Part shown: in pieces, positions 18,774-25,337 of the stretch | How positions within the stretch are numbered: the first letter of the stretch is position 1 | Layout: every line of letters starts with the position of its first letter | Assembly: GCF_021474685.1 (NCBI RefSeq) | Contig: NZ_JAKEIT010000027.1 | Location: 1-32,970 of the forward strand | DNA: 32,970 bases | Source: Tetragenococcus halophilus | GTDB lineage: Bacteria > Bacillota > Bacilli > Lactobacillales > Enterococcaceae | Direction of reading: 5' to 3' | Position numbers and translations under genes: made by a program | Notes under the pieces: generated by a model | The model's database searches: none | The model's input: the letters and a program-made list of their open reading frames with translations, nothing else | What the model was told of the DNA's origin: nothing

Positions 18774-19526
18774 TTAAAAAATAATGTGAAAACTGACAAT
18801 AACCAGTAAAGAACTAAGTAACGTACCCAGTAAATAATACTCGGCAAAGGCGGGTTCTTCGGCTATTTTATTGTAACGCGCAATAGATTTAGCTGTTAGT
18901 ACAAATCCAATAGCGGCGTATTGATTAGCATAGAGCATAAATAAAATAAGTAAACGCTCAAAAACACCAATAAGAGCCCCGGCATTAGCGATACCATTGT
19001 CTGTGGTTTTAGGATTGAAATGGTCTAATACTTTTCTGATCGTAATACTGCTTGGTTGCATGATTAAAAGCAAAATCACTAACCAAGACCCTAGCTGAAT
19101 AGGATTGATATGGAAAGTATGAAGTAAATTTGTCAAAAAATCAATATACGCAATATTTGTAGCATTGAATATAATAACTGCCAGCACAAATAATATCGTT
19201 AAAATATGTAATATTTGATCTATAAAATAAAGTAACACCTTTTGCAGATCAGTAAATACAAATCGTTTACTTAGTAACGCTTTACATGAATCAATAATAA
19301 AATGTATGATCGCGATAAAAAGAGCCCATTGAACTAATTGCCAATTAAATAAAGGTAAAACGACGCCAACCATAGTTAGAAGATAGACAAAACAATGCAA
19401 AAGCAGATATTTAAAAGAGCTTTCTTTATTGTCGGCTATCTTATTGGTTTGAAAATAGTAATCAGCTAAGATATGTCCTGTAAAAAAATGAAGGCATAAT
19501 ATTTGTCCCAAGACTTCCATCACCAC
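18774..19526 (-). CDS. DUF3307 multi-pass membrane protein
   Basis: A protein of about 250 residues with roughly seven hydrophobic segments. The N-terminal block HFFTGHILADYYFQTNKIADNK resembles the conserved core of the DUF3307 family: a His/Asp-rich stretch at the end of the first helix. Function unknown. It is adjacent to satD with no gap (satD's TAG ends where this frame opens), a pairing I recall from other Firmicutes. The start is unclear: the run GTG-GTG-ATG at 19526-19518 overlaps the AGGTGG that might be its ribosome site, so translation may depend on coupling with satD. I give the longest frame; the ATG at 19520 is the alternative. Confidence 0.8.
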   Translation of the reverse strand: MVMEVLGQILCLHFFTGHILADYYFQTNKIADNKESSFKYLLLHCFVYLLTMVGVVLPLFNWQLVQWALFIAIIHFIIDSCKALLSKRFVFTDLQKVLLYFIDQILHILTILFVLAVIIFNATNIAYIDFLTNLLHTFHINPIQLGSWLVILLLIMQPSSITIRKVLDHFNPKTTDNGIANAGALIGVFERLLILFMLYANQYAAIGFVLTAKSIARYNKIAEEPAFAEYYLLGTLLSSLLVIVSFHIIF

Positions 19527-20198
19527 CTATAATTGATCGATCAAATCTTGCAATGTAGTCAAAGAATGATCAAAAGTATAAAAATTTGTACTGTTAAGTG
19601 CTTTGTTTACACTAGATTGGCCAATGTCTAGTGCTTTGGCAGTAGCATATTGATTTCTACCATTGGCTAAATAAGCATGTATAATTTGTTTTTGACGTTG
19701 TGTCCATCCCGTTTTTAATGCTGTTTCTAGGGCAAAAATAGTGTTAATCACTTGCTCCTGGCAAGGTATTTCATTACCTGTTGAAAGTAAAATATTTGAT
19801 TTACTTTGAGCATATTGTTTTTCACTTTTTTCGATAGATTCAATCATTGCTCGGGCTCGGTGATAACAAGAGCCATCAATAACCAAAGAATTTTCTGGAT
19901 CCACTTCAGTATCCACACTACCTAAACCGATACCTATACGTATTTCCATAGGCATTAAATCTAATTCAAGTGAAAAAAGCATATCCATAAGGGAATCACC
20001 ACTTTTTAATAAAACTTGAAAAGAGTCCCCCATACTAATAGTAAATTTCGCAGCTAGGTCCTTTTGATATGTTTGATTTAATCCTTCTAATACTTCAGCA
20101 AATTGTATTTGACTTGTTTTACGATCTTCTAACTTTTTTGAATCTTTAATATCCCCTATAACAGCGATATATGGATAATGGGTCCTAGGATTAGTCAT
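19527..20198 (-). CDS. SatD-family protein with a C-terminal helix-turn-helix
   Basis: A 223-residue soluble protein of the SatD family, named after a Streptococcus mutans acid-tolerance locus; function unknown. Residues 10-95 contain YIAVIGDIKDSK (Asp16), FTISMGDSFQVLL (Asp58) and EIRIGIGLGSVDT, a pattern resembling the palm domain of class III nucleotide cyclases, where two Asp residues bind the metals. The C-terminal YATAKALDIGQSSVNKALNS (184-203) is a clear helix-turn-helix. I start at the ATG at 20198, eight bases after AGGAGG; the GTG at 20207 lies inside that site. It heads the unit satD - DUF3307 - M32 - HD. An array of GAATC half-sites covers its -35 region, suggesting autoregulation. 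The cyclase resemblance is inference. Confidence 0.82.
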   Translation of the reverse strand: MTNPRTHYPYIAVIGDIKDSKKLEDRKTSQIQFAEVLEGLNQTYQKDLAAKFTISMGDSFQVLLKSGDSLMDMLFSLELDLMPMEIRIGIGLGSVDTEVDPENSLVIDGSCYHRARAMIESIEKSEKQYAQSKSNILLSTGNEIPCQEQVINTIFALETALKTGWTQRQKQIIHAYLANGRNQYATAKALDIGQSSVNKALNSTNFYTFDHSLTTLQDLIDQL

Positions 20199-20220
20199 CG
20201 TCAGCACCTCCTATGCTTAT

Positions 20221-20248
20221 TGTATAATTCCTTTAATTATGAATCAAA
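20221..20248 (-). promoter_or_regulatory. Probable promoter of the satD unit
   Basis: Minus strand: -10 TATACA (20221-20226) and -35 TTTGAT (20243-20248), spacing 16. The -35 lies inside the palindrome at 20240-20260. The spacing is slightly short and the boxes are not consensus, as expected for a regulated promoter. Confidence 0.42.
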
Positions 20249-20307
20249 TAGTTTGATTCACTAAAAAGGGAATCTTTTTTAAAGATTCATAAAAAAAGGA
20301 ATCTTTA
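20240..20307. repeat. Array of alternating GAATC half-sites forming nested palindromes upstream of satD
   Basis: Five GAATC/GATTC half-sites occur with alternating orientation: 20241 (forward), 20255 (reverse), 20270 (forward), 20284 (reverse), 20300 (forward), with start-to-start steps of 14, 15, 14 and 16 bases. The first pair makes a perfect palindrome with 9-base arms TGAATCAAA/TTTGATTCA; the second pair has arms GAATCTTT/AAAGATTC; the fourth and fifth sites also pair (AAAGATTC/GAATCTTT). The array covers the putative satD -35. It could be a cooperative operator or a set of competing RNA hairpins for transcripts from upstream. Confidence 0.7.
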
Positions 20308-20462
20308 TAGTTAGCATGAACCAGCATTTTGCTTTTTGTTTCTTGGCAGGTAGATTGCGATGGAACGTAAGCTCTATTATCTCACTTTGACACAACACAT
20401 TTCGCTATAAAAAAAGACAAATAATCATAAGAAAAGAATGAGTTTTTTCCACAATTTATTTA

Positions 20463-21248
20463 TTACATCCCTTTAACTTTTCCACCATCTACCAAAATAT
20501 TTTGCCCCGTCATATAAGTGTTAGCTCCAGAAACCAAGAAAGCAGCTACTTTAGCAAATTCCTCAGGTTCACCATAACGGCCCATAGGAATAGACGAAAG
20601 TTTTGCATCTCTTACTTGCTCTTTTGTTTGTCCGCTGTTATCGGCTGCCCTTTGATCAAGCCCGTCCACTCGTTGGGTTTGTATACGACCAGGTCCGATC
20701 GTATTTACTAAGATGTCATCTTCCGCTAGTTCTTGCGATAATGTTTTAGACAAGCCTAATATTCCGGTTCTAAATACATTTGATAAAGTGAGACCCTCAA
20801 TAGGTTCTTTAGTAGAAGTAGATGTATTATTTAAAATACGCCCCTTATTTTCTTTGAGATCAGAAAGAACCAGACGAATCGTACGAATATAACTTAGTAA
20901 TGTAAGTTCAAAAGCTTGTTGCCAATCGTCATCATCAAAGTTTTCAAAGGTGCCGGCACTAGGACCACCTGAGTTATTGACTAAAATCGATATCGAACCA
21001 AATGTATCTCTTGTTACTTTTACAACATTTTCAAGACTTTCATGCTTTGTCTGATCTAACACAGTATAAGAAACTGAGCCTTGCGCTGTTTTTTCAATAT
21101 CTTTTTTTGCTGATTTTAGTTTATCTTCAGATCGACTGGTAAGCATGACATTTGCGCCCTCATTTGCTAGTTCTTGGGCGATTGCTTTTCCTAAACCACT
21201 ACTGGAAGCTAACACCAAAGCGTTTTTTCTTTTTAATTGTAAATCCAT
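20463..21248 (-). CDS. Short-chain dehydrogenase/reductase-like protein with replaced catalytic residues
   Basis: A 261-residue Rossmann-fold protein of the SDR superfamily. The cofactor loop ASSSGLGKAIA (14-24), the NNSGGPSAG stretch (91-99), and the C-terminal DGGKVKGM are typical. The usual YxxxK pair is missing: alignment by the following GILGLSKTL puts Ser156 and Arg160 (SNVFR) in those places. A recognised SDR subgroup carries this LSNxxR pattern; its activity is unclear. A GGAGAGG site lies upstream of the ATG at 21248. Its promoter region (21290-21345) contains imperfect inverted repeats GTTTTAATAAAAT/ATTTTATTTAAAAC. The next gene in the same direction, satD, is 264 bases away. Confidence 0.88.
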   Translation of the reverse strand: MDLQLKRKNALVLASSSGLGKAIAQELANEGANVMLTSRSEDKLKSAKKDIEKTAQGSVSYTVLDQTKHESLENVVKVTRDTFGSISILVNNSGGPSAGTFENFDDDDWQQAFELTLLSYIRTIRLVLSDLKENKGRILNNTSTSTKEPIEGLTLSNVFRTGILGLSKTLSQELAEDDILVNTIGPGRIQTQRVDGLDQRAADNSGQTKEQVRDAKLSSIPMGRYGEPEEFAKVAAFLVSGANTYMTGQNILVDGGKVKGM

Positions 21249-21360
21249 TACTGTTCATCCTCTCCACTAATTTTTTGTTTTATTAAAGCGTTAATGTTTT
21301 AATAAAATCAATGATACTTTTAACATTAGCATTTTATTTAAAACTTAACTAGCCTTTTCT

Positions 21361-21507
21361 TTAAATAACCCCATTTTCCTTTAATAATTGTGGCTCGTCT
21401 CCAGCAATCCAGCCAAAAACTAAAGGTTTTTCTTCTCTGAATTGTATAAGATAATTAGATTCAAATGGGATTTCTATCAATTTTTCTTGCATTACTGTAA
21501 GTTCCAT
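21361..21507 (-). CDS. Small protein, 48 residues, unknown
   Basis: A short frame beginning MELTVMQEKLIEIPF and ending LLKENGVI. It is supported by a strong GGGGAG site six bases before the ATG at 21507 and by a possible promoter reading the same way (TTGAAA, 17 bases, TATGAA just upstream). The peptide is acidic, with no membrane segment; a central stretch EEKPLVFGWIAGDEP looks like a folded beta hairpin rather than random translation. I know no family. It lies between the SDR gene (112 bases downstream, same strand) and the divergent DUF454 gene, and could be co-transcribed with the SDR gene. Confidence 0.5.
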   Translation of the reverse strand: MELTVMQEKLIEIPFESNYLIQFREEKPLVFGWIAGDEPQLLKENGVI

Positions 21508-21534
21508 CGTCTTCTCCCCTTCTGTAGTTCATAG

Positions 21535-21563
21535 TTGAAATCTTTGCTGCTTTCAATTAAATT
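21535..21563 (+). promoter_or_regulatory. Possible promoter of the DUF454 gene
   Basis: Plus strand: -35 TTGAAA (21535-21540), 17-base spacer, -10 TAAATT (21558-21563). The same stretch read on the other strand offers TTGAAA-17-TATGAA for the 48-residue gene, because TTGAAA and TTTCAA form an inverted repeat, so the two divergent promoters would overlap. Confidence 0.35.
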
Positions 21564-21615
21564 AAATACAAAGAACCAAAATCATTTGTAAATATATGCT
21601 CAAAGGAGCTTTGGT

Positions 21616-22029
21616 ATGAAAAAATATTCTCTAATTAGCCTTGGCTTACTCTCCTTTGTCTTAGGAAGCCTGGGAGCTATACTGCCGATTTTACCAACCA
21701 CGCCGTTTTTACTGCTTGCAGGCTTTTGTTTTGCTCGTAGTTCTGAAAAATTTAATCAGCGGCTAAAGCAAACAAAATTATATCAATTTTACTGCGCTGA
21801 TTACGTAGAAACACGTACGATCCCTAAAAATAAAAAATGGAAAATTTGGTTAAATATTATTATTTTGATGATTATATCCATCTTCCTTGCGCCTATTTTC
21901 GCAGTTAAGATTTTGTTAGCTTGTCTAACGGTATCTATTTCCCTATTTTTATTTTTTGTCATCCCTGACAAGAAGAAGAAACAACCCGCAAAACAAAGAA
22001 ACAGAAAAAGTTCTAACACTAGTCAATAA
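21616..22029 (+). CDS. DUF454 (YbaN-like) membrane protein
   Basis: A 137-residue inner-membrane protein of the DUF454/YbaN family. The diagnostic block GAILPILPTTPFLLLAGFCF (20-39) forms the first helix pair, followed by the conserved SSEKFNQRL; two more membrane helices occupy about residues 75-112. The C-terminal 25 residues are basic and soluble (KKKKQPAKQRNRKS). Function unknown. AAAGGAG lies seven bases before the ATG. It diverges from the 48-residue gene and is separated from the BCCT gene by 351 bases holding a hairpin and a promoter, so it is probably its own unit. Confidence 0.9.
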   Translation: MKKYSLISLGLLSFVLGSLGAILPILPTTPFLLLAGFCFARSSEKFNQRLKQTKLYQFYCADYVETRTIPKNKKWKIWLNIIILMIISIFLAPIFAVKILLACLTVSISLFLFFVIPDKKKKQPAKQRNRKSSNTSQ

Positions 22030-22206
22030 GATATGAAGTCTCTATTTGGAGGGATAGTGATAAATATCAAAGCGACACAAATGTTCTACATATGATGCGC
22101 TTATTATAGCATAATAAAAAGCGCTTTCGGTAGTCCCCTTCTTATGAGTCTTAACTTGTCATATTACTAGCGAGAAAGACTTTTTTAAAGAAAAATATTT
22201 AAACTA

Positions 22207-22235
22207 TTTAACTGTAATATTGTAAATGGTATAAT
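22207..22235 (+). promoter_or_regulatory. Promoter of the BCCT transporter gene
   Basis: Plus strand: extended -10 TGGTATAAT (hexamer 22230-22235) with a weak -35 TTTAAC (22207-22212) at 17 bases. A second TATAAT (22248-22253) lacks a -35. Transcription would start near 22242, giving a leader of about 140 bases with several hairpins. Confidence 0.55.
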
Positions 22236-22288
22236 AATCTTGCTTATTATAATGTTTTAAGTTGTTTGCAAATGCTCCGTACTTACAA

Positions 22289-22347
22289 AAGAGAGGAAAA
22301 AATGCCTCTCTTTTTTGTTGGGTTAAGAGAGGTTTTTTACAAAACCT
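22289..22347 (+). promoter_or_regulatory. Leader of the BCCT gene with terminator and competing hairpins
   Basis: Four arms in a row: A = AAGAGAGG (22289-22296), B = CCTCTCTT (22305-22312), C = AAGAGAGG (22325-22332), D = AAAACCT (22341-22347). A-B pairs and is followed by TTTT, a classic intrinsic terminator. B-C also pairs exactly and is followed by six T. AGGTTTT, which overlaps the end of C, pairs with D. The pairings are mutually exclusive in sequence, so the leader could switch between structures before the BCCT start at 22381. It may equally be a plain terminator of upstream transcripts with a chance repeat. Confidence 0.6.
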
Positions 22348-22380
22348 ACACCATAAAATTTAAAGAAAGGATATCAAGCA

Positions 22381-24294
22381 TTGTCTGAAAAAAATACAAA
22401 GAACTCGCAAAAACGTGAAAAAGATACACGATCTAAAAGAAACCCAGAACTTGAATCAGAGCGCGAGTTAGCTAGAAAACTGCGCAAAGAAGAGGCCCGA
22501 GCACGTAAAGAAGCCATAGAAAATCGTCCGCCATTTAGAGGTTTGCAAATAAATCCTACAACCTCTTTATTTGATGAAGAAGGAAAAGAAGAAATTGGCG
22601 AACGTAATTGGAAGGGCTGGGGAATTGATATTCATCCCCAAGTTACCATTCCGGCTACTATCATTTTGCTATTATTTATCGTTTTATTATCAATATTTTC
22701 GGATGAAGCTAATCAAGTTTTTGATTACATTTTAGACGCTGTCACAAATTATACAGGTTGGTTTATGATTTTAGCAACTGCTATATTTATTGGCGCAGGT
22801 CTCTTTTTTGCTTTCAGCCGTTATGGAAAAATCGTAATCGGCGGTAACGATGCTAAGCCAGAATTTTCTAGATGGGGCTGGTTTGCGATGTTATTAAGTG
22901 CAGGAATGGGAATCGGACTTGTTTTCTGGAGTGTTGCAGAACCTATTTCACACTTAGGTGAACCTTCTCCTATGTTTAATGTTGATCCAAATTCAACTGG
23001 AGCTGTTAAAACAGCTCTGACATCATCCTTTTTCCACTGGGGCATACATCCCTGGGCAATTTATGCAATTGTAGGTTTGGGACTTGCGTTCTTTTCTTAT
23101 AATAAGGGATTGCCTTTAACGATTCGTTCCCTATTTTACCCTTTGATTGGAAACAAGATATACGGTTGGTGGGGTAATATAATTGATATACTATCTGTTT
23201 TAGCAACAATGACAGGTTTAGCAACCTCTCTTGGACTTGGCGTTTCACAAGTTAATGCTGGTTTAAATCATCTTTTCGGGATATCAATAAGTCCCGGCAT
23301 TCAGATTATATTAATCATTGTAATTACCGGTTTTGCAACAACTTCAGTCGTTTTAGGACTTGATAAAGGTGTACAAAAATTAAGCGAGATCAATATGGTC
23401 TTAGCAGCAGTTTTTGCTCTTTTTATCCTTTTAGTAGGTCCTACCGTGTTCATACTGAGTGGTTTCACTCAAAGCCTTGGCTATTATGCTGCTAACTTTA
23501 TAGAAATGAGTTTTTGGACGGAAACTTTCTCCAATACGAATTGGCAAGGGAGTTGGACATTGTTCTATTGGGCTTGGTGGATTTCTTGGTCTCCATTTGT
23601 AGGAATGTTTATCGCTAGAATTTCAAAAGGTAGATCCGTTAAGGAATTTATCATCGGTGTCGTTCTTGTCCCAACGATCATCTCTGCAATATTTATGAGT
23701 ATACTTGGAGGAACAGCCCTGTATCAACAAATCAATGGCGTGAGTGATTTAGCTAGTGTAGTTAACATTGATGAATCCTTAGCGTTGTTCTCCTTATCAG
23801 ACAATTTGCCGCTATCGAGTATTTTATCAGTAGTAGGTATCATATTAGTTACAGTATTTTTTGTCACTTCCTCTGATTCAGGTTCACTGGTTATTGATCA
23901 TTTAACTTCAGGAGGTAAATTAGATACACCTTTAGCACAAAGAATTTTTTGGGCTATTATAGAAGGTGCTGTAGCTGCAGTACTACTTATCGGCGGGGGC
24001 TTGACTGCTCTGCAAACTGCTTCGATTATCACTGGACTACCGTTCACCTTTGTTTTACTTGCGATGGTTTACTCCTTATACCTAGGATTAAGACAAGAGT
24101 TCTTGATCGAACGAGCGGTTAGAGAAAAACTTCGGAAAGTCAGAAGTGATCATATTATAAGTGAAGTCGTACAATCTAACGTTGAAGACAAAGCTTTAGT
24201 CGAAAATGTAGCTGAAAAACTTGCTGAAGAAGAAGACTCTGAAGAAGATATAAACGAGGATGATTACAATCCTGAAAATCAAAGTTCGCAGTAG
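22381..24294 (+). CDS. BCCT-family transporter, probably sodium-coupled glycine betaine uptake
   Basis: A 637-residue member of the betaine/carnitine/choline transporter family, which takes up compatible solutes under osmotic stress. The 12-helix core carries GMGIGLVFWSVAEPISH (175-191) and the late signature WAWWISWSPFVGMFIARIS (about 399-417). The GMGIG loop is that of Na+-coupled betaine carriers such as BetP, not of the CaiT antiporter. An unusually long, highly charged N-terminal tail (about 88 residues) and an acidic C-terminal tail (from about residue 585, EEDSEEDINEDD) may sense ionic strength as in BetP. The start is TTG at 22381, about nine bases after AAAGGA; no ATG is close. Alone between a hairpin-rich leader and a bidirectional terminator. 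Confidence 0.92.
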   Translation: MSEKNTKNSQKREKDTRSKRNPELESERELARKLRKEEARARKEAIENRPPFRGLQINPTTSLFDEEGKEEIGERNWKGWGIDIHPQVTIPATIILLLFIVLLSIFSDEANQVFDYILDAVTNYTGWFMILATAIFIGAGLFFAFSRYGKIVIGGNDAKPEFSRWGWFAMLLSAGMGIGLVFWSVAEPISHLGEPSPMFNVDPNSTGAVKTALTSSFFHWGIHPWAIYAIVGLGLAFFSYNKGLPLTIRSLFYPLIGNKIYGWWGNIIDILSVLATMTGLATSLGLGVSQVNAGLNHLFGISISPGIQIILIIVITGFATTSVVLGLDKGVQKLSEINMVLAAVFALFILLVGPTVFILSGFTQSLGYYAANFIEMSFWTETFSNTNWQGSWTLFYWAWWISWSPFVGMFIARISKGRSVKEFIIGVVLVPTIISAIFMSILGGTALYQQINGVSDLASVVNIDESLALFSLSDNLPLSSILSVVGIILVTVFFVTSSDSGSLVIDHLTSGGKLDTPLAQRIFWAIIEGAVAAVLLIGGGLTALQTASIITGLPFTFVLLAMVYSLYLGLRQEFLIERAVREKLRKVRSDHIISEVVQSNVEDKALVENVAEKLAEEEDSEEDINEDDYNPENQSSQ

Positions 24295-24305
24295 AATTTT
24301 TCATT

Positions 24306-24360
24306 AAAAAAAGAGGGTCGTTAGGTTTACTTACTGTGAACCTAATGACCTTCTCTTTTT
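24306..24360. terminator. Bidirectional terminator between the BCCT gene and the DUF2207-like gene
   Basis: A long stem with arms AAGAGGGTCGTTAGGTT and AACCTAATGACCTTCTCTT flanked by A-runs on the left and T-runs on the right. It ends BCCT transcripts on the plus strand and, with its A-run, the convergent gene at 24402 on the minus strand. Confidence 0.85.
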
Positions 24361-24401
24361 CCTCAAATCTATTATTAGCTCAATCAAAGCTTACTAAAAT
24401 T

Positions 24402-25172
24402 CTACACACAGCAACTTCTACTAGAATTCATAGAATTACTTGCATAAGTAAATCCTATAGAAAAACTATCCAAAAAAGGAGACAATTTTTGATATGTTTC
24501 CATAAGTTGTTGATCTATACCAGCTTGCATTTCAAGTTGTTGGAAAGATAATTTTTTAGTTTTACTATATACCTTGTCGGCTAGTCCAAAAAGACTTATC
24601 CAAGTAAAGATTTCTTCCCATGATTCAATTTCGTTTTGCGAATCAAAATCTTGGTCAATAAGATTTTCCAGATAATGAAAGTATTCTTTTAAATGATTAT
24701 ATAATTTTTCACCTTTTGTCGTACTATACTGACTTTTTTTTAGGTTAAAATAAAACAAACGCCGCTCTTTTTCCACTAAAAATCCATTTTCAATCAAGAA
24801 ATTCTTTGAATCATTTGTCAATTTATTTTCTAAGGAAACAAAAAGTAAAGCGTCCTTTTTAACGATATTTTTCAGTTCTTGATCGGTTATTTTATTTTCC
24901 TCATTTGCAGCTTCCAATAAAATATTCCAAAGTAAAGACTCAATCGATTTCTCTTCCATTTTGTCTTCTGTTAATAAAAGCATCGTATTAGGTACTTTTT
25001 TGCTTAATGAATCATTTTCCAAGATAAGAATTCTCTTCTCCATCGCCCATTTCAAAAAACAAGCCTGAGCGTAATTTTCAAGTTTCCCACCACCGATTCT
25101 TTGTAGGTAAAAAGCGACATCTAATATATTGTCTCTAAACAGACGATAAGTTACTGTCTGAATTTTTTCCAC
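24402..25172 (-). CDS. Soluble protein resembling the cytoplasmic part of DUF2207 proteins
   Basis: A 256-residue protein of uncertain family. The stretch WEEIFTWISLFGLADKVYSK (about residues 186-205) and an N-terminal part with two winged-helix-like segments (residues 10-55 and 90-165) recall the cytoplasmic region of DUF2207 membrane proteins, but the signal peptide, the extracellular domain and the membrane helices of that family are absent. The last residues are SSRSCCV, with two cysteines. The GTG start at 25172 has AAGG seven bases upstream. The gene converges on the BCCT gene. It may be a trimmed member of the family or a remnant; the intact frame and ribosome site argue for a working gene. 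A cre-like sequence lies 65 bases upstream (25238-25251). Confidence 0.6.
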   Translation of the reverse strand: MEKIQTVTYRLFRDNILDVAFYLQRIGGGKLENYAQACFLKWAMEKRILILENDSLSKKVPNTMLLLTEDKMEEKSIESLLWNILLEAANEENKITDQELKNIVKKDALLFVSLENKLTNDSKNFLIENGFLVEKERRLFYFNLKKSQYSTTKGEKLYNHLKEYFHYLENLIDQDFDSQNEIESWEEIFTWISLFGLADKVYSKTKKLSFQQLEMQAGIDQQLMETYQKLSPFLDSFSIGFTYASNSMNSSRSCCV

Positions 25173-25280
25173 TATTAACCCTTCTTAATTTTTTAGTTTG
25201 TAAAGATAAACAATGACTATTTCTTTTATTTTAACAGCAAAAGCGCTATCAAAAAATAAAAATCAATTAAATTGGCCTAT

Positions 25281-25323
25281 AAAAAAATACCAAGGAGAAA
25301 GACTATAACTGTCTCCTTGGTAT
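25281..25323 (-). terminator. Terminator of the M20 dipeptidase gene
   Basis: Perfect 12-base arms ATACCAAGGAGA (25287-25298) and TCTCCTTGGTAT (25312-25323), followed on the minus strand by TTTTTTT. Begins 15 bases after the stop codon. Confidence 0.93.
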
Positions 25324-25337
25324 CATTGTCTATAATA

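Larger units (their letters stand above)
22030..22380 (+). other. Intergenic region between the DUF454 gene and the BCCT gene
   Basis: This 351-base gap holds, in order: a GC-containing hairpin at 22097-22124 (GCGCTTATTAT / ATAAT-AA-AAGCGC), perhaps the end of the DUF454 transcript though the following TTTCGG is a poor U-tract; nothing recognisable from 22125 to 22200; a promoter at 22207-22235; and a leader with four mutually overlapping hairpin arms at 22289-22347 in front of the BCCT ribosome site. No open frame with a good ribosome site was found. Confidence 0.6.

Noticed and set aside
20340-20460. Riboswitch or small RNA between the SDR and satD genes
   Set aside because: Apart from the GAATC array I found no stable stem set, known aptamer core or promoter with good spacing; TTGACA at 20388 is followed by TATAAA after only 13 bases.
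22097-22124. Hairpin GCGCTTATTAT/ATAAT-AA-AAGCGC as a firm terminator or cre site
   Set aside because: The stem is good but the following TTTCGG is a poor U-tract, and agreement with the cre consensus is only about 11 of 14; described in the intergenic entry without a firm call.
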